A DNA stretch of 16,709 nt from NCBI GenBank assembly GCA_903883985.1, contig CAISDD010000040.1, positions 1 to 16,709 of the forward strand. Direction: 5' to 3'. Position 1 is the stretch's first letter. Each line of letters begins with the position of its first letter. The translations under genes and the position numbers were made by a program. A model generated the notes under the pieces. It was not told the DNA's origin and searched no databases. It saw only the letters and a list, made by a program, of their open reading frames with translations. This document shows, one piece after another, positions 1 to 5,686 of the stretch. This stretch comes from an uncultured Pseudomonadota bacterium. GTDB lineage: Bacteria > Pseudomonadota > Gammaproteobacteria > Burkholderiales > Thiobacillaceae.

Positions 1-467
1 ACGCTGCCGTCAACCTGGTTGAAGATGCCCCTGAGGAACAGCCGGTCGAAGCCGCCGATGAAGGGACTCAAGGCGCCGCTGCCTTCGGTGAAAGCCAGCG
101 AGTAGCCGTAGAGTGCCCAGAGCACGATGATCAGCGCAAAGATCGAGAACACCTGCATCAGGATGGACAGCATGTTCTTGCTGCGCACCAGGCCGCCGTA
201 GAACAGCGCCAGGCCGGGAATGGACATCATGATCACCAGCAAGGTGGAAACCAGCATCCATGAGGTATCGCCCTTGTTGGGCGTGGGTGCTAGCGCTGGT
301 GCAGGTGCTGGTGCGGCAGCCGGAGCGGCGGCAGTCGCCGGCGCAGCGATCACAGCCGCTGCAGGGGCAGGTGCGGCGACAGCCGGCGCTTTTACCTCTT
401 CGGAAAGGACTACGCCGGAAAATCCCAGCGAGCCCAGCAAAATCATAGTCGCGAATAGGTGTTTCAT
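1..467 (-). CDS. amt: Ammonium transporter Amt, N-terminal part (runs off left edge)
   Basis: Inner-membrane ammonium channel of the Amt/Rh family. The reading frame starts at an ATG at 467, preceded by a good AGGAGA ribosome site, and stays open to base 1, so only the first 155 residues are present. It begins with a signal peptide (MKHLFATMILLGSLGFSG), followed by an Ala/Pro-rich low-complexity linker at about residues 25-65. The first transmembrane helix follows, with the family-typical stretch MMSIPGLALFYGGLVRSKN, and then a second helix (FSIFALIIVLWALYGYSLAF). The cleavable leader is normal for Amt proteins, but the long Ala/Pro linker is longer than usual. The gene lies 12 bp after glnK on the same strand, the classic glnK-amt arrangement in which GlnK docks on and blocks the channel. 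It is probably transcribed from the sigma-54 promoter near 1750. Confidence 0.93.
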   Translation of the reverse strand, partial: MKHLFATMILLGSLGFSGVVLSEEVKAPAVAAPAPAAAVIAAPATAAAPAAAPAPAPALAPTPNKGDTSWMLVSTLLVIMMSIPGLALFYGGLVRSKNMLSILMQVFSIFALIIVLWALYGYSLAFTEGSGALSPFIGGFDRLFLRGIFNQVDGS

Positions 468-479
468 GGTCGGTTCTCC

Positions 480-818
480 TTAGATCGCCGCTTCACCGGC
501 TTCGCCGGTGCGGATGCGAACGACTTGTTCCAGATCCCAGACGAAAATCTTGCCGTCGCCGATCTTGCCGGTCTGGGCTGACTGGGAAATGGCCTCGATG
601 ACCTGGTCCAGCAGGTTGGCGGTGATGGCGACTTCGATCTTGACCTTGGGGAGAAAATCGACGACGTATTCCGCGCCGCGATACAGCTCGGTGTGGCCCT
701 TCTGGCGGCCGAAACCCTTGACTTCGGTGACGGTGATGCCGGAAGCCCCGATGGCGGAGAGGGCTTCACGCACCTCGTCCAGCTTGAAGGGCTTGATGAT
801 GGCAGTTACGAATTTCAT
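480..818 (-). CDS. glnK: Nitrogen regulatory protein PII (GlnK/GlnB family)
   Basis: 112-residue PII signal protein, the usual family length. It opens MKFVTAIIKPFKLDEVREAL and has the T-loop with the uridylylation tyrosine at residue 51 (in RGAEYVVDFLPK). The later part (QTGKIGDGKIFVWDLEQVVRIRTGE) is the nucleotide-binding B/C-loop region. PII proteins sense 2-oxoglutarate, ATP/ADP and, through GlnD uridylylation, glutamine; GlnK types bind and close the Amt channel. The start at 818 has a strong CAGGAGAC site. Because amt follows by 12 bp, glnK is the better name, although glnB and glnK cannot be told apart by sequence alone. It is cotranscribed with the upstream porin and downstream amt. 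Confidence 0.95.
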   Translation of the reverse strand: MKFVTAIIKPFKLDEVREALSAIGASGITVTEVKGFGRQKGHTELYRGAEYVVDFLPKVKIEVAITANLLDQVIEAISQSAQTGKIGDGKIFVWDLEQVVRIRTGEAGEAAI

Positions 819-899
819 AACGGTCTCCTGATTGGACTACGGACTTCGTACCCCTCCCACCCTGCTTGAAAAGGCGAAAGGAGGATGGCTCAGACGTGG

Positions 900-1700
900 T
901 TAGAAGGTCTTGGCGAAAGACAGGGCGAGACGTCCTTGGGCAACGTCCTTGCCGTTGAACACGTACACGGGGGCGTTTGCAGCAGCGGCGTCCGCCAGCT
1001 TGGCGTTGGTGTCGGTGTAGGCCAGTGTGACCGTGCCGAAGCCGAGATCCTTGCTGGCACCCAGCTTCCAATCGGTGTAAGAGGCCACGCCATAGTTCTT
1101 GATCGACTGATGGCCCGCATGGGCGATGGCGCCCCAGCCGCCGCCCAGGTCGTAGTTGACCGACAGGTCGAGATAGCCGCTGCCCTGGGTTTTCTTGTTG
1201 GCGCTCACGCCCGTGCCGCCGACCCCGCCCCAACCGATGAAGTAGTCGGAAACGACGTAGTTGTACTTCAGGCTGACGAACTTCCAGCTGCCCCCCAGAT
1301 AGACCTCGGTCGTGTTGGGCGTGGTGATGCCTGTAAGGCTGTCATGGGGGTAATGGTAGTGAATCACGCCAACGTCGTAGCCCACGTCCGTTGCGACCGC
1401 GCCCTTATAGCCACCATAAAGATCCATTTCCAGGCTGCTGCTCGCCCCGTTGGGAACGGCATCCACCCAGCTCTGGTTCGACAGCCAGGTGCCCGCATAC
1501 AGGCCGCTGCTATGGGTGTAATCGAGGCCGCCAGAGACGGCAGGCTTATGCTGGCTCTGGGTGACACCTCGGAAAATATAGTCCGTGGTGACGCCTATGT
1601 TGCCGGCAAAGGGGTTCGGTGCGGCAGGTGCTGCATCCGCTGCCAGTGCGGGGGCAGAGATCAGACCGGACAAAATGAGCAGGTAGGGCAGTTTTTTCAT
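900..1700 (-). CDS. TorF-family putative outer-membrane porin
   Basis: 266-residue protein with a signal peptide (MKKLPYLLILSGLISAPALA, cleaved after the AxA) and a pattern of alternating hydrophobic residues and Gly/Tyr/Trp-rich strands ending in a terminal Phe (ALSFAKTF), typical of outer-membrane beta-barrels. The mature N-terminus contains NIGVTTDYIFRGVTQSQHKP, the signature of the TorF/gcw_chp (TIGR02001) family. I chose the ATG at 1700 over an upstream in-frame start because the signal peptide begins there and a GGAGTAG site precedes it; the upstream codons overlap the promoter region. Members of this family often sit next to glnK-amt in betaproteobacteria, which suggests a role under nitrogen limitation, perhaps passage of small nitrogen compounds. 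The substrate is not known from the sequence. Confidence 0.88.
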   Translation of the reverse strand: MKKLPYLLILSGLISAPALAADAAPAAPNPFAGNIGVTTDYIFRGVTQSQHKPAVSGGLDYTHSSGLYAGTWLSNQSWVDAVPNGASSSLEMDLYGGYKGAVATDVGYDVGVIHYHYPHDSLTGITTPNTTEVYLGGSWKFVSLKYNYVVSDYFIGWGGVGGTGVSANKKTQGSGYLDLSVNYDLGGGWGAIAHAGHQSIKNYGVASYTDWKLGASKDLGFGTVTLAYTDTNAKLADAAAANAPVYVFNGKDVAQGRLALSFAKTF

Positions 1701-1744
1701 GAGGCTACTCCAGGAAAATGGTGCGTTGGTGCACACCCTCGTCT

Positions 1745-1760
1745 AGCACAATCCGTGCCA
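1745..1760 (-). promoter_or_regulatory. Sigma-54 (RpoN) promoter of the porin-glnK-amt operon
   Basis: Read on the minus strand the site is TGGCACGGATTGTGCT. It has the invariant GG and GC separated by 10 bases and matches the TGGCACG-N4-TTGCW consensus at all but one base. The predicted start of transcription is near 1733, leaving a leader of about 33 bases before the porin ATG at 1700. NtrC-activated sigma-54 promoters are the standard control for glnK-amt, so the site fits its operon. An inverted repeat (GGTGCG, 14 bases, CGCACC) at 1834-1859 lies at a usual enhancer distance, but its half-site order is not that of a normal NtrC box. Confidence 0.82.
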
Positions 1761-1897
1761 CAATGAATATTCGAATGATTTCATGGTCTTGAACAGGGTT
1801 GTTCGATCTTGATTCAGGGTGCCGCCCTTTCTTGGTGCGCCCTTTTGCCGCATCGCACCGACTTCGCGCGGCGGGAGAGATTGCAAGCGTTGATATC

Positions 1898-1917
1898 GCG
1901 GCTGAAGCCGCTCCTAC
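1898..1917. repeat. REP-like palindrome upstream of ubiK
   Basis: A perfect hairpin GCGGCT-GA-AGCCGC at 1898-1911 is followed by TCCTAC. Read on the minus strand this is GTAGGAGCGGCTTCAGCCGC, a very common form of dispersed REP palindrome in proteobacterial genomes. A related pair lies just after ubiK at 2204-2250. Confidence 0.7.
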
Positions 1918-1955
1918 GGTTAAAATGGTCACCTGATCGAATCCGGGAGTCCCTC

Positions 1956-2195
1956 ATGCTGAAACAAAGAATTGCCGCCGATCTGGCTGCCAAGTTCTCC
2001 GAAGTGCTGGCCATGACACCGGCCCGAGACGTGGAAAAGAACCTCAAGGCCAGCCTGGCCGCCTGGCTGTCCCGGCTCGACCTGGTGACGCGCGAGGAAT
2101 TCGATGTCCAGGCACTGGTCCTGGCGCGCACCCGCGAGAAGCTTCAGGAACTGGAAGCGCGCCTAGCGAAGCTGGAAGGCACGGCTCAACCCTGA
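1956..2195 (+). CDS. ubiK: Ubiquinone biosynthesis accessory factor UbiK (BMFP family)
   Basis: 79-residue protein of the YqiC/BMFP family. It is almost entirely helical: an amphipathic N-terminal helix (MLKQRIAADLAAKFSEVL) and a C-terminal coiled coil (FDVQALVLARTREKLQELE, then EARLAKLE). The sequence RLDLVTREEFDVQ is the conserved centre of the family. In E. coli UbiK forms a complex with the lipid-binding protein UbiJ and supports aerobic ubiquinone synthesis. The start at 1956 is preceded by GGGAG at suitable spacing; longer in-frame extensions run through the REP palindrome and are unlikely. The gene is monocistronic here, bounded on both sides by REP-like sequences. Confidence 0.88.
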   Translation: MLKQRIAADLAAKFSEVLAMTPARDVEKNLKASLAAWLSRLDLVTREEFDVQALVLARTREKLQELEARLAKLEGTAQP

Positions 2196-2203
2196 TACTC
2201 GCG

Positions 2204-2250
2204 GTAGGAGCCGATCGTGGCTGGACGTTCGCGTCTAAAGCCGCTCCTAC
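2204..2250. repeat. Inverted pair of REP-like palindromes downstream of ubiK
   Basis: GTAGGAGC at 2204-2211 and GCTCCTAC at 2243-2250 form the ends of a two-unit inverted arrangement (BIME-like), with degenerate REP stems between them. The right-hand unit (CTAAAGCCGCTCCTAC) matches the repeat upstream of ubiK. It begins 9 bases after the ubiK stop and may stabilise or end the transcript. Confidence 0.65.
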
Positions 2251-2303
2251 GGATGGATACATTGCCTTCAGTGATGCTGAGAAACAGATTTGGTTTGCCA
2301 CCG

Positions 2304-2383
2304 GGCCCCTCACCCTGCCCTCTCCCGAAGGGAGAGGGTTCCACCCCCTTCCCCCTCCGGGGGCCGGGCCGGGGATGAGGGCC
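2304..2383. repeat. Intergenic hairpin repeat (CCTCACCCTGCCCTCTCCC type)
   Basis: This begins with CCCCTCACCCTG and ends with GGGGATGAGGGCC, which pair imperfectly end to end. Inside are two hairpins: a perfect 9-bp stem CCCTCTCCC-GAA-GGGAGAGGG at 2318-2338, and a C-run/G-run hairpin around 2351-2363. Elements with this CCTCACCC...GGGATGAGGG outline are common dispersed intergenic repeats in proteobacteria. The 9-bp stem could act as a transcription barrier after ubiK, but it has no T-run. Confidence 0.65.
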
Positions 2384-2425
2384 TGCGCCGGCAGCTTAAT
2401 GAAGGCAAGTTACGCGACATTACTT

Positions 2426-3373
2426 ATGCAAATACAGAACGTCGCCGCCGGCGTCATCGAGCGTCCTGACGGCCGCTTACTCCTGGCGCGCCGACCTGAA
2501 GGCAAACCTTATGCCGGCTGGTGGGAATTTCCCGGCGGCAAGGTGGAGAAGGGAGAGTCTGCGCGAGCGGCGCTGGACCGGGAATTGCAGGAAGAACTCG
2601 GCATCCGTGTGATCGAGGCGGTTCCCTGGCTCAATCGTGCCTACGTCTACCCGCACGCCCATGTCATGCTGCGCTTCTTCCGGGTGAGCGCCTGGGAGGG
2701 CACGCCACATCCGCACGAGGGCCAGGAATTGGCCTGGACACAGGCATTCGCTCCCGAGGTGGAGCCGATCCTGCCCGCCAACAGCCCGATCCTGGAAGCC
2801 CTGAAGCTGCCGCTGGAATATGCCATCTCGGACGTGGAAAAGCTGGGGGTCGAAGTCTTTCTCGAACGCCTGCGGCAGCGGTTGGCAAGCGGGCTGCGCC
2901 TGCTGCAACTGCGCGAAAAATGCCTCTCTCCCGAGGCGTACACCGAGCTGGCGCACGCGGTGGCTGCGCTTTGCCGTGCGCATGGAGCCGACCTGATGCT
3001 CAACGGCGACGCGAATCTGGCCGCCCGCCTGGGGTGTGGTCTGCACCTCAATTCCGGCCAACTCATGCGACTGGAAACACGCGCGGAATTGCGTCCGGAA
3101 ATCGGCCTGCTCGGCGCCTCCTGCCACGGCCCCGAGGAACTGGCGCAGGCCGCCCGCCTGAGTGTGGATTTCGTAGTGCTTTCGCCAGTATTGCCCACAC
3201 CCAGCCACCCTGGCGCCGAAACCCTTGGTTGGGAGCGTTTCTCCTCCTGGCTGGCCGATTATCCCTTGCCCGTCTACGCGTTGGGCGGGCTCTCCCTGGG
3301 TGGATTGGCACTGGCGCGCGCGGCCGGCGCTCATGGCGTTGCCCTGAAAAGCGCCGCATGGAGATTGCCATGA
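2426..3373 (+). CDS. Nudix (MutT-like) hydrolase fused to a ThiE/TenI-like domain
   Basis: 315-residue two-domain protein. Residues 1-130 are a Nudix domain of the MutT/8-oxo-dGTPase type with a complete Nudix box at about 37-59 (GGKVEKGESARAALDREL then QEELGI, matching GX5EX7REUXEEXGU). Residues 145-315 are a thiamine-phosphate-synthase/TenI-like barrel: LLQLREK, MLNGDANLAARLGCGLHLN, GASCHGPEELAQA, DFVVLSPVLPTPSHPG and YALGGL line up with ThiE motifs. The usual ThiE asparagine-aspartate 'NDR' reads NGD, and the TKP of the phosphate loop reads PSHPG, so thiamine synthesis is doubtful. Such fusions are widespread in beta- and gammaproteobacteria. I chose the ATG at 2426 because it opens the Nudix fold; in-frame starts at 2375 and 2399 lie in or next to the repeat. 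Its stop overlaps the next gene's start (ATGA). Confidence 0.85.
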   Translation: MQIQNVAAGVIERPDGRLLLARRPEGKPYAGWWEFPGGKVEKGESARAALDRELQEELGIRVIEAVPWLNRAYVYPHAHVMLRFFRVSAWEGTPHPHEGQELAWTQAFAPEVEPILPANSPILEALKLPLEYAISDVEKLGVEVFLERLRQRLASGLRLLQLREKCLSPEAYTELAHAVAALCRAHGADLMLNGDANLAARLGCGLHLNSGQLMRLETRAELRPEIGLLGASCHGPEELAQAARLSVDFVVLSPVLPTPSHPGAETLGWERFSSWLADYPLPVYALGGLSLGGLALARAAGAHGVALKSAAWRLP

Positions 3374-3786
3374 AGTCGTTTTGGACCCTCCTGCCGCTGC
3401 TCATCATCGTCCTGGCCGCTACGGTGCTGTGGAAGGGCGGCGACACGCCGACCGCCGCCATCTCCTTGAATTGCGCCGATCTGGCTCAAGGCTGCGCCAC
3501 ACGTTTGCGGGGCCGCCTGGTCAGCGTAGGCACGAGCGGCCCGGTGAAGCCGCTCGCGCCGTTCCAGGTCTGGGTGAAGGCTGCGGACGCCAGAAAGATA
3601 CAGGCGAGATTCACCATGCAGGGCATGGACATGGGCTTCAATCTCTACACCCTGCATGACGAAGGCGGCGGCGTCTTCCGCGAGCGCGTCACCCTGCCGG
3701 CGTGCGTCAGCGGCCGGCGTGACTGGGTCATGACGCTGGAAATCGACGGCGCCGTGCTGAACGTCCCCTTCCGCAGCGATTTCTGA
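3370..3786 (+). CDS. Small membrane-anchored protein of unknown function
   Basis: 138 residues, not assigned to a family with confidence. An N-terminal hydrophobic segment (SFWTLLPLLIIVLAATVLW, residues 3-21) is an anchor or uncleaved signal, so the rest should be periplasmic. Three cysteines follow (two in LNCADLAQGCATRL, one in LPACVSG). The centre carries a Met-rich stretch, FTMQGMDMGFN, followed by a beta-strand-rich tail (FRERVTLPA, then DWVMTLEIDG). That outline resembles periplasmic FixH- or YtkA-like domains, some of which occur with copper proteins, but this is only a resemblance. The ATG at 3370 overlaps the stop of the Nudix gene as ATGA, so the two are translationally coupled; an ATG at 3358 is in frame and cannot be excluded. 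Confidence 0.65.
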   Translation: MKSFWTLLPLLIIVLAATVLWKGGDTPTAAISLNCADLAQGCATRLRGRLVSVGTSGPVKPLAPFQVWVKAADARKIQARFTMQGMDMGFNLYTLHDEGGGVFRERVTLPACVSGRRDWVMTLEIDGAVLNVPFRSDF

Positions 3787-3828
3787 ATGCACCCCGACCG
3801 CGGCCGTCGTTTTCTTCCGAACCCGCAA

Positions 3829-3846
3829 CGGTCATCCAGTTGTCAT
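3829..3846 (+). promoter_or_regulatory. Pho box (PhoB site) upstream of phoU
   Basis: Two 7-base direct repeats CGGTCAT and TTGTCAT are separated by CCAG, giving the 11-base periodicity of PhoB boxes (consensus CTGTCAT-N4-CTGTCAT). A perfect TATAAT lies at 3868-3873, one helical turn further downstream than in textbook Pho promoters. phoU starts at 3925. The placement before a phosphate-regulon gene supports the call. Confidence 0.6.
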
Positions 3847-3867
3847 AATCTGCGCCAATGACGCGCT

Positions 3868-3873
3868 TATAAT
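3868..3873 (+). promoter_or_regulatory. Probable -10 element of the phoU promoter
   Basis: An exact TATAAT, 52 bases before the phoU ATG. No good -35 hexamer lies 16-18 bases upstream, as expected if activator PhoB bound at 3829-3846 substitutes for it. Confidence 0.45.
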
Positions 3874-3924
3874 CCGGCGAAACCGCCACGCCCAGACCTG
3901 AGCGGCAACCACGGAGACGATGCA

Positions 3925-4626
3925 ATGCCTAGCGAACACATCTATAAGCAATTCGACACGGACATGGAGGCCGTGCGCGCCCGCGTCCTGGAAATGGGTG
4001 GACTGGTTGAAGAACAGGTAGAGAAGGCGATCGAAGCCCTGACAACCGGCAACCTCACCCTGGCGGAAGAGGTGATCGCGGACGATCACCGGGTCAACGC
4101 CATGGAAGTGGCGAGCGACGAGGCGTGCAGCCACATCATCGCGCTGCGCCAACCCACCGCAGGCGACCTGCGCATGATCCTGACCATCGTCAAGACCATC
4201 ACCGACCTGGAACGCATAGGCGATGAAGCGGCGAAGATTGCCCGTTACGGCATCAAGATATCCGACAGCGACCGCATCACTGCACCGCGCTACTCCGACA
4301 TCAAGTACATGTCCGGAATGGTGACCCGGATGCTGCGCGAATCGCTTGACGCCTTCGCCCGCCTGGACGCTTCGGGTGCTGCCGGCGTGGCGCGCCAGGA
4401 CATCGAGGTGGACGAAGAATTCCACATGATCATGCGCCACCTGATCACCTACATGATGGAGGACCCGCGCACCATCTCCACCTTCATCGACCTGCTATTC
4501 GTCGTGAAAGCCATCGAACGCATCGGCGACCACGCCAAAAACATCTCCGAGTACGTGGTGTTCATGGTCAAGGGCAAGGATGTGCGCCACACCAGCATCG
4601 AGGAACTGGAACGCGAGCTGATGTAG
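3925..4626 (+). CDS. phoU: Phosphate signalling protein PhoU
   Basis: 233-residue cytoplasmic all-helical protein of normal PhoU length, made of two repeats. Each repeat carries the conserved metal-site motif: ITDLERIGDEAAKIARY in the first half and AIERIGDHAKNISEYVVF in the second. The N-terminus (SEHIYKQFDTDMEAVR then ARVLEMGGLVEEQVEKA) is also typical. PhoU mediates inhibition of the PhoR kinase by the PstSCAB transporter when phosphate is ample and is needed to keep the Pho regulon off. The start is supported by GGAG eight bases upstream. Unlike many genomes, phoU is not next to pst genes inside this window; it stands alone behind its own Pho box and converges with the copper chaperone gene. 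Confidence 0.95.
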   Translation: MPSEHIYKQFDTDMEAVRARVLEMGGLVEEQVEKAIEALTTGNLTLAEEVIADDHRVNAMEVASDEACSHIIALRQPTAGDLRMILTIVKTITDLERIGDEAAKIARYGIKISDSDRITAPRYSDIKYMSGMVTRMLRESLDAFARLDASGAAGVARQDIEVDEEFHMIMRHLITYMMEDPRTISTFIDLLFVVKAIERIGDHAKNISEYVVFMVKGKDVRHTSIEELERELM

Positions 4627-4633
4627 GAAGTCT

Positions 4634-4648
4634 GTCCCGGGCCGGGAC
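4634..4648. terminator. Hairpin between convergent phoU and PCu(A)C genes
   Basis: GTCCCG-GGC-CGGGAC forms a perfect 6-bp stem in the 25-base gap between two convergent stop codons, with a second outer pairing GTAGG (4623-4627) with CCTAC (4651-4655). It could serve both strands. There is no T-run, so intrinsic termination is only probable. Confidence 0.4.
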
Positions 4649-4651
4649 CGC

Positions 4652-5077
4652 CTACCTGCGCGTCTCGGCTTCCACTTCCAACCGCTGTTCCCTGCCATCG
4701 CTCCCCTTGACGAACAGGGTGATTGGCACCTTCTGCCCGGGTTTGACCCGACCCTTGAGGCCGATGAACATGACGTGGAAGCCGCCCGGCGCCAGGCTCA
4801 CTGCCTTGGCACGTGGCAATGCGATTTCTTTCAGTTGGCGCATTTCCATGACGCCATTTTCCATGCGCATGAAATGCAGTTCCACGGTTGTCGAAATCGG
4901 GCTAGCCCCGCCCACCAGAACCATGTCGGCGTCTGCCGTGAGTTTCATGAAACCTCCGGCGACCTTCTGACCTGGGGCGGTCGCGCGCACCCAGGCGTTT
5001 TCCACTCTCACCGTATCGGCCAGGGCGGAGGTGGACAGCATAAAGGCCAGGGTCAGGGTAAGCAGGCTGCGTTGCAT
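4652..5077 (-). CDS. Periplasmic copper chaperone, PCu(A)C family
   Basis: 141-residue secreted protein. A signal peptide (MQRSLLTLTLAFMLSTSALA) ends at AxA and is followed by DTVRVENAWVRATAPGQKV, the family opening. The copper-binding motif H-M-x10-M-x21-H-x-M is visible: HFMRMENGVMEM, then PGGFHVMFIGL. These proteins carry Cu(I) in the periplasm and pass it to the CuA or CuB sites of cytochrome oxidases, often together with Sco. Two ATGs are adjacent (5080 and 5077); the second is better spaced from the GAGGA ribosome site, so I start there. The gene lies 32 bp after the stop of a decayed TonB-dependent receptor on the same strand, so the two probably formed a copper-uptake operon. Expression may now depend on promoter activity inside the relic or the repeat. 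Confidence 0.92.
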   Translation of the reverse strand: MQRSLLTLTLAFMLSTSALADTVRVENAWVRATAPGQKVAGGFMKLTADADMVLVGGASPISTTVELHFMRMENGVMEMRQLKEIALPRAKAVSLAPGGFHVMFIGLKGRVKPGQKVPITLFVKGSDGREQRLEVEAETRR

Positions 5078-5162
5078 CATATTCCTCGATTAAAGAAGGG
5101 AGATGAAGTCAGAACTTCACGTTCAGGCCGACGTGAGTAGAGCGTCCCATGCCGGGAACGGC

Positions 5163-5346
5163 CAAGGATGCCTGAGCTGGGTAGGCCTCGCCAGTGCTTC
5201 TTCAACACGGCTGCCAGGAAAAATACATCAACCCGTTGATTCAAAAAGAAATAATTGCGGCAACACCGGCTTGCAGCCGGCTGTTTTCAAATACGCAGGC
5301 AAGGATGCCTGCGCTACAGAGAAGGCCTCGCCAGTGCTTCTTCAAC
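5163..5346. repeat. Direct repeat of about 45 bp (5163-5206 and 5300-5346)
   Basis: The 12-base CAAGGATGCCTG and a 24-base identical block starting AGGCCTCGCCAG and ending TTCTTCAAC occur in the same order at 5163-5206 and 5300-5346, with a few changed bases between. The second copy is part of the full element; the first looks like a truncated second unit joined to the receptor C-terminus. This suggests a nested or tandem insertion, or deletion by recombination between copies. Confidence 0.75.
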
Positions 5347-5374
5347 CTACCCTCCTGGGGTGGCTTACATCGCT
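5221..5374 (-). repeat. Dispersed palindromic repeat, copy A (inside receptor relic)
   Basis: About 154 bp, the same element as the copy at 16456-16612 in opposite orientation. Read on the minus strand, both begin AGCGATGTAA, continue with CCACCCCAGGAGGG, TGAAGAA, CTGTAGCGC, a GGCATCCTTGCC hairpin and TTTGAAAACAGCCGGCTG, and close with GAATCAACGGGTTGA. The plus strand contains a perfect 7-bp stem GCAGGCA-AGGA-TGCCTGC at 5295-5312 and a second stem CCGGCT-TGC-AGCCGG near 5265-5280. No open frame of note lies inside, so it is a non-autonomous MITE- or REP-like element. One edge falls exactly where the receptor plug breaks off. Confidence 0.8.
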
Positions 5375-5686
5375 ACCTGAACATTGACGCGATCATCCGC
5401 CAAGCCGTGGATCACCGGCAGACTGGGGACGCCGCCAGCTCCAGAGAGGCTCACGCCAAGCAAATTGCGCTACAGGCTGGCGCTGTCGCTGGTAGCGGAA
5501 CGTAGCGGCGCAAGCTGGGCGCTTCGGGGCCCAGGCGGGTGGCGGTGACGACGATCTCGTCCAGGGTGGCAATCGCGGCGAGTCCAGACAAAGGGCAGGC
5601 GGCGAGGGGATTCAGGTGTGATTTCATTCCGGATTCCGGCGTCGGCTAAGGCGCGGAATGTCAGGAACTATTGAAGAGTCGGGGAA

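Larger units (their letters stand above)
5109..5627 (-). pseudogene. TonB-dependent receptor, heavily decayed relic (possibly copper receptor)
   Basis: The start at 5627 gives a leader and a TonB box (LDEIVVTATRL). A frameshift near 5490 then moves to another frame, where a TAG interrupts the family sequence SDSASL*RNLLGVSL. The plug continues as SGAGGVPSLPVIHGLADDRV to about 5375. There the repeat element begins and a stop follows. The frame returns only at 5159-5109 as VPGMGRSTHVGLNVKF plus stop, a typical receptor C-terminus. Intact receptors of this kind have 650-750 residues; about 100 remain, so most of the barrel is lost. The GAGG..SLPVIHGLADDR plug and the adjacent PCu(A)C gene suggest a copper or other metal receptor, which is inference. 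The gene is certainly non-functional if the sequence is correct. Confidence 0.82.

Noticed and set aside
1834..1859. GGTGCG/CGCACC inverted repeat as an NtrC binding site
   Set aside because: Distance to the sigma-54 promoter is right, but the half-sites point the opposite way from the usual TGCACC-N5-GGTGCA arrangement and the spacer is too long. Kept only as a possible enhancer, not called.
2477..3334. 285-codon open frame on the minus strand, and a 421-codon frame 2521-3786 on the plus strand
   Set aside because: The first is antisense to the Nudix-ThiE gene. The second is an out-of-frame extension of the small membrane protein; only its last 138 codons (from 3370) are convincing.
5221..5374. 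Insertion sequence or CRISPR-like array in the receptor relic
   Set aside because: No transposase frame, no regularly spaced repeats with unique spacers; the two related blocks are only two units of a palindromic element.
5103..5505. Small plus-strand frames of 94 and 103 codons
   Set aside because: They lie in the repeat element and antisense to the receptor relic, and show no protein-like features.
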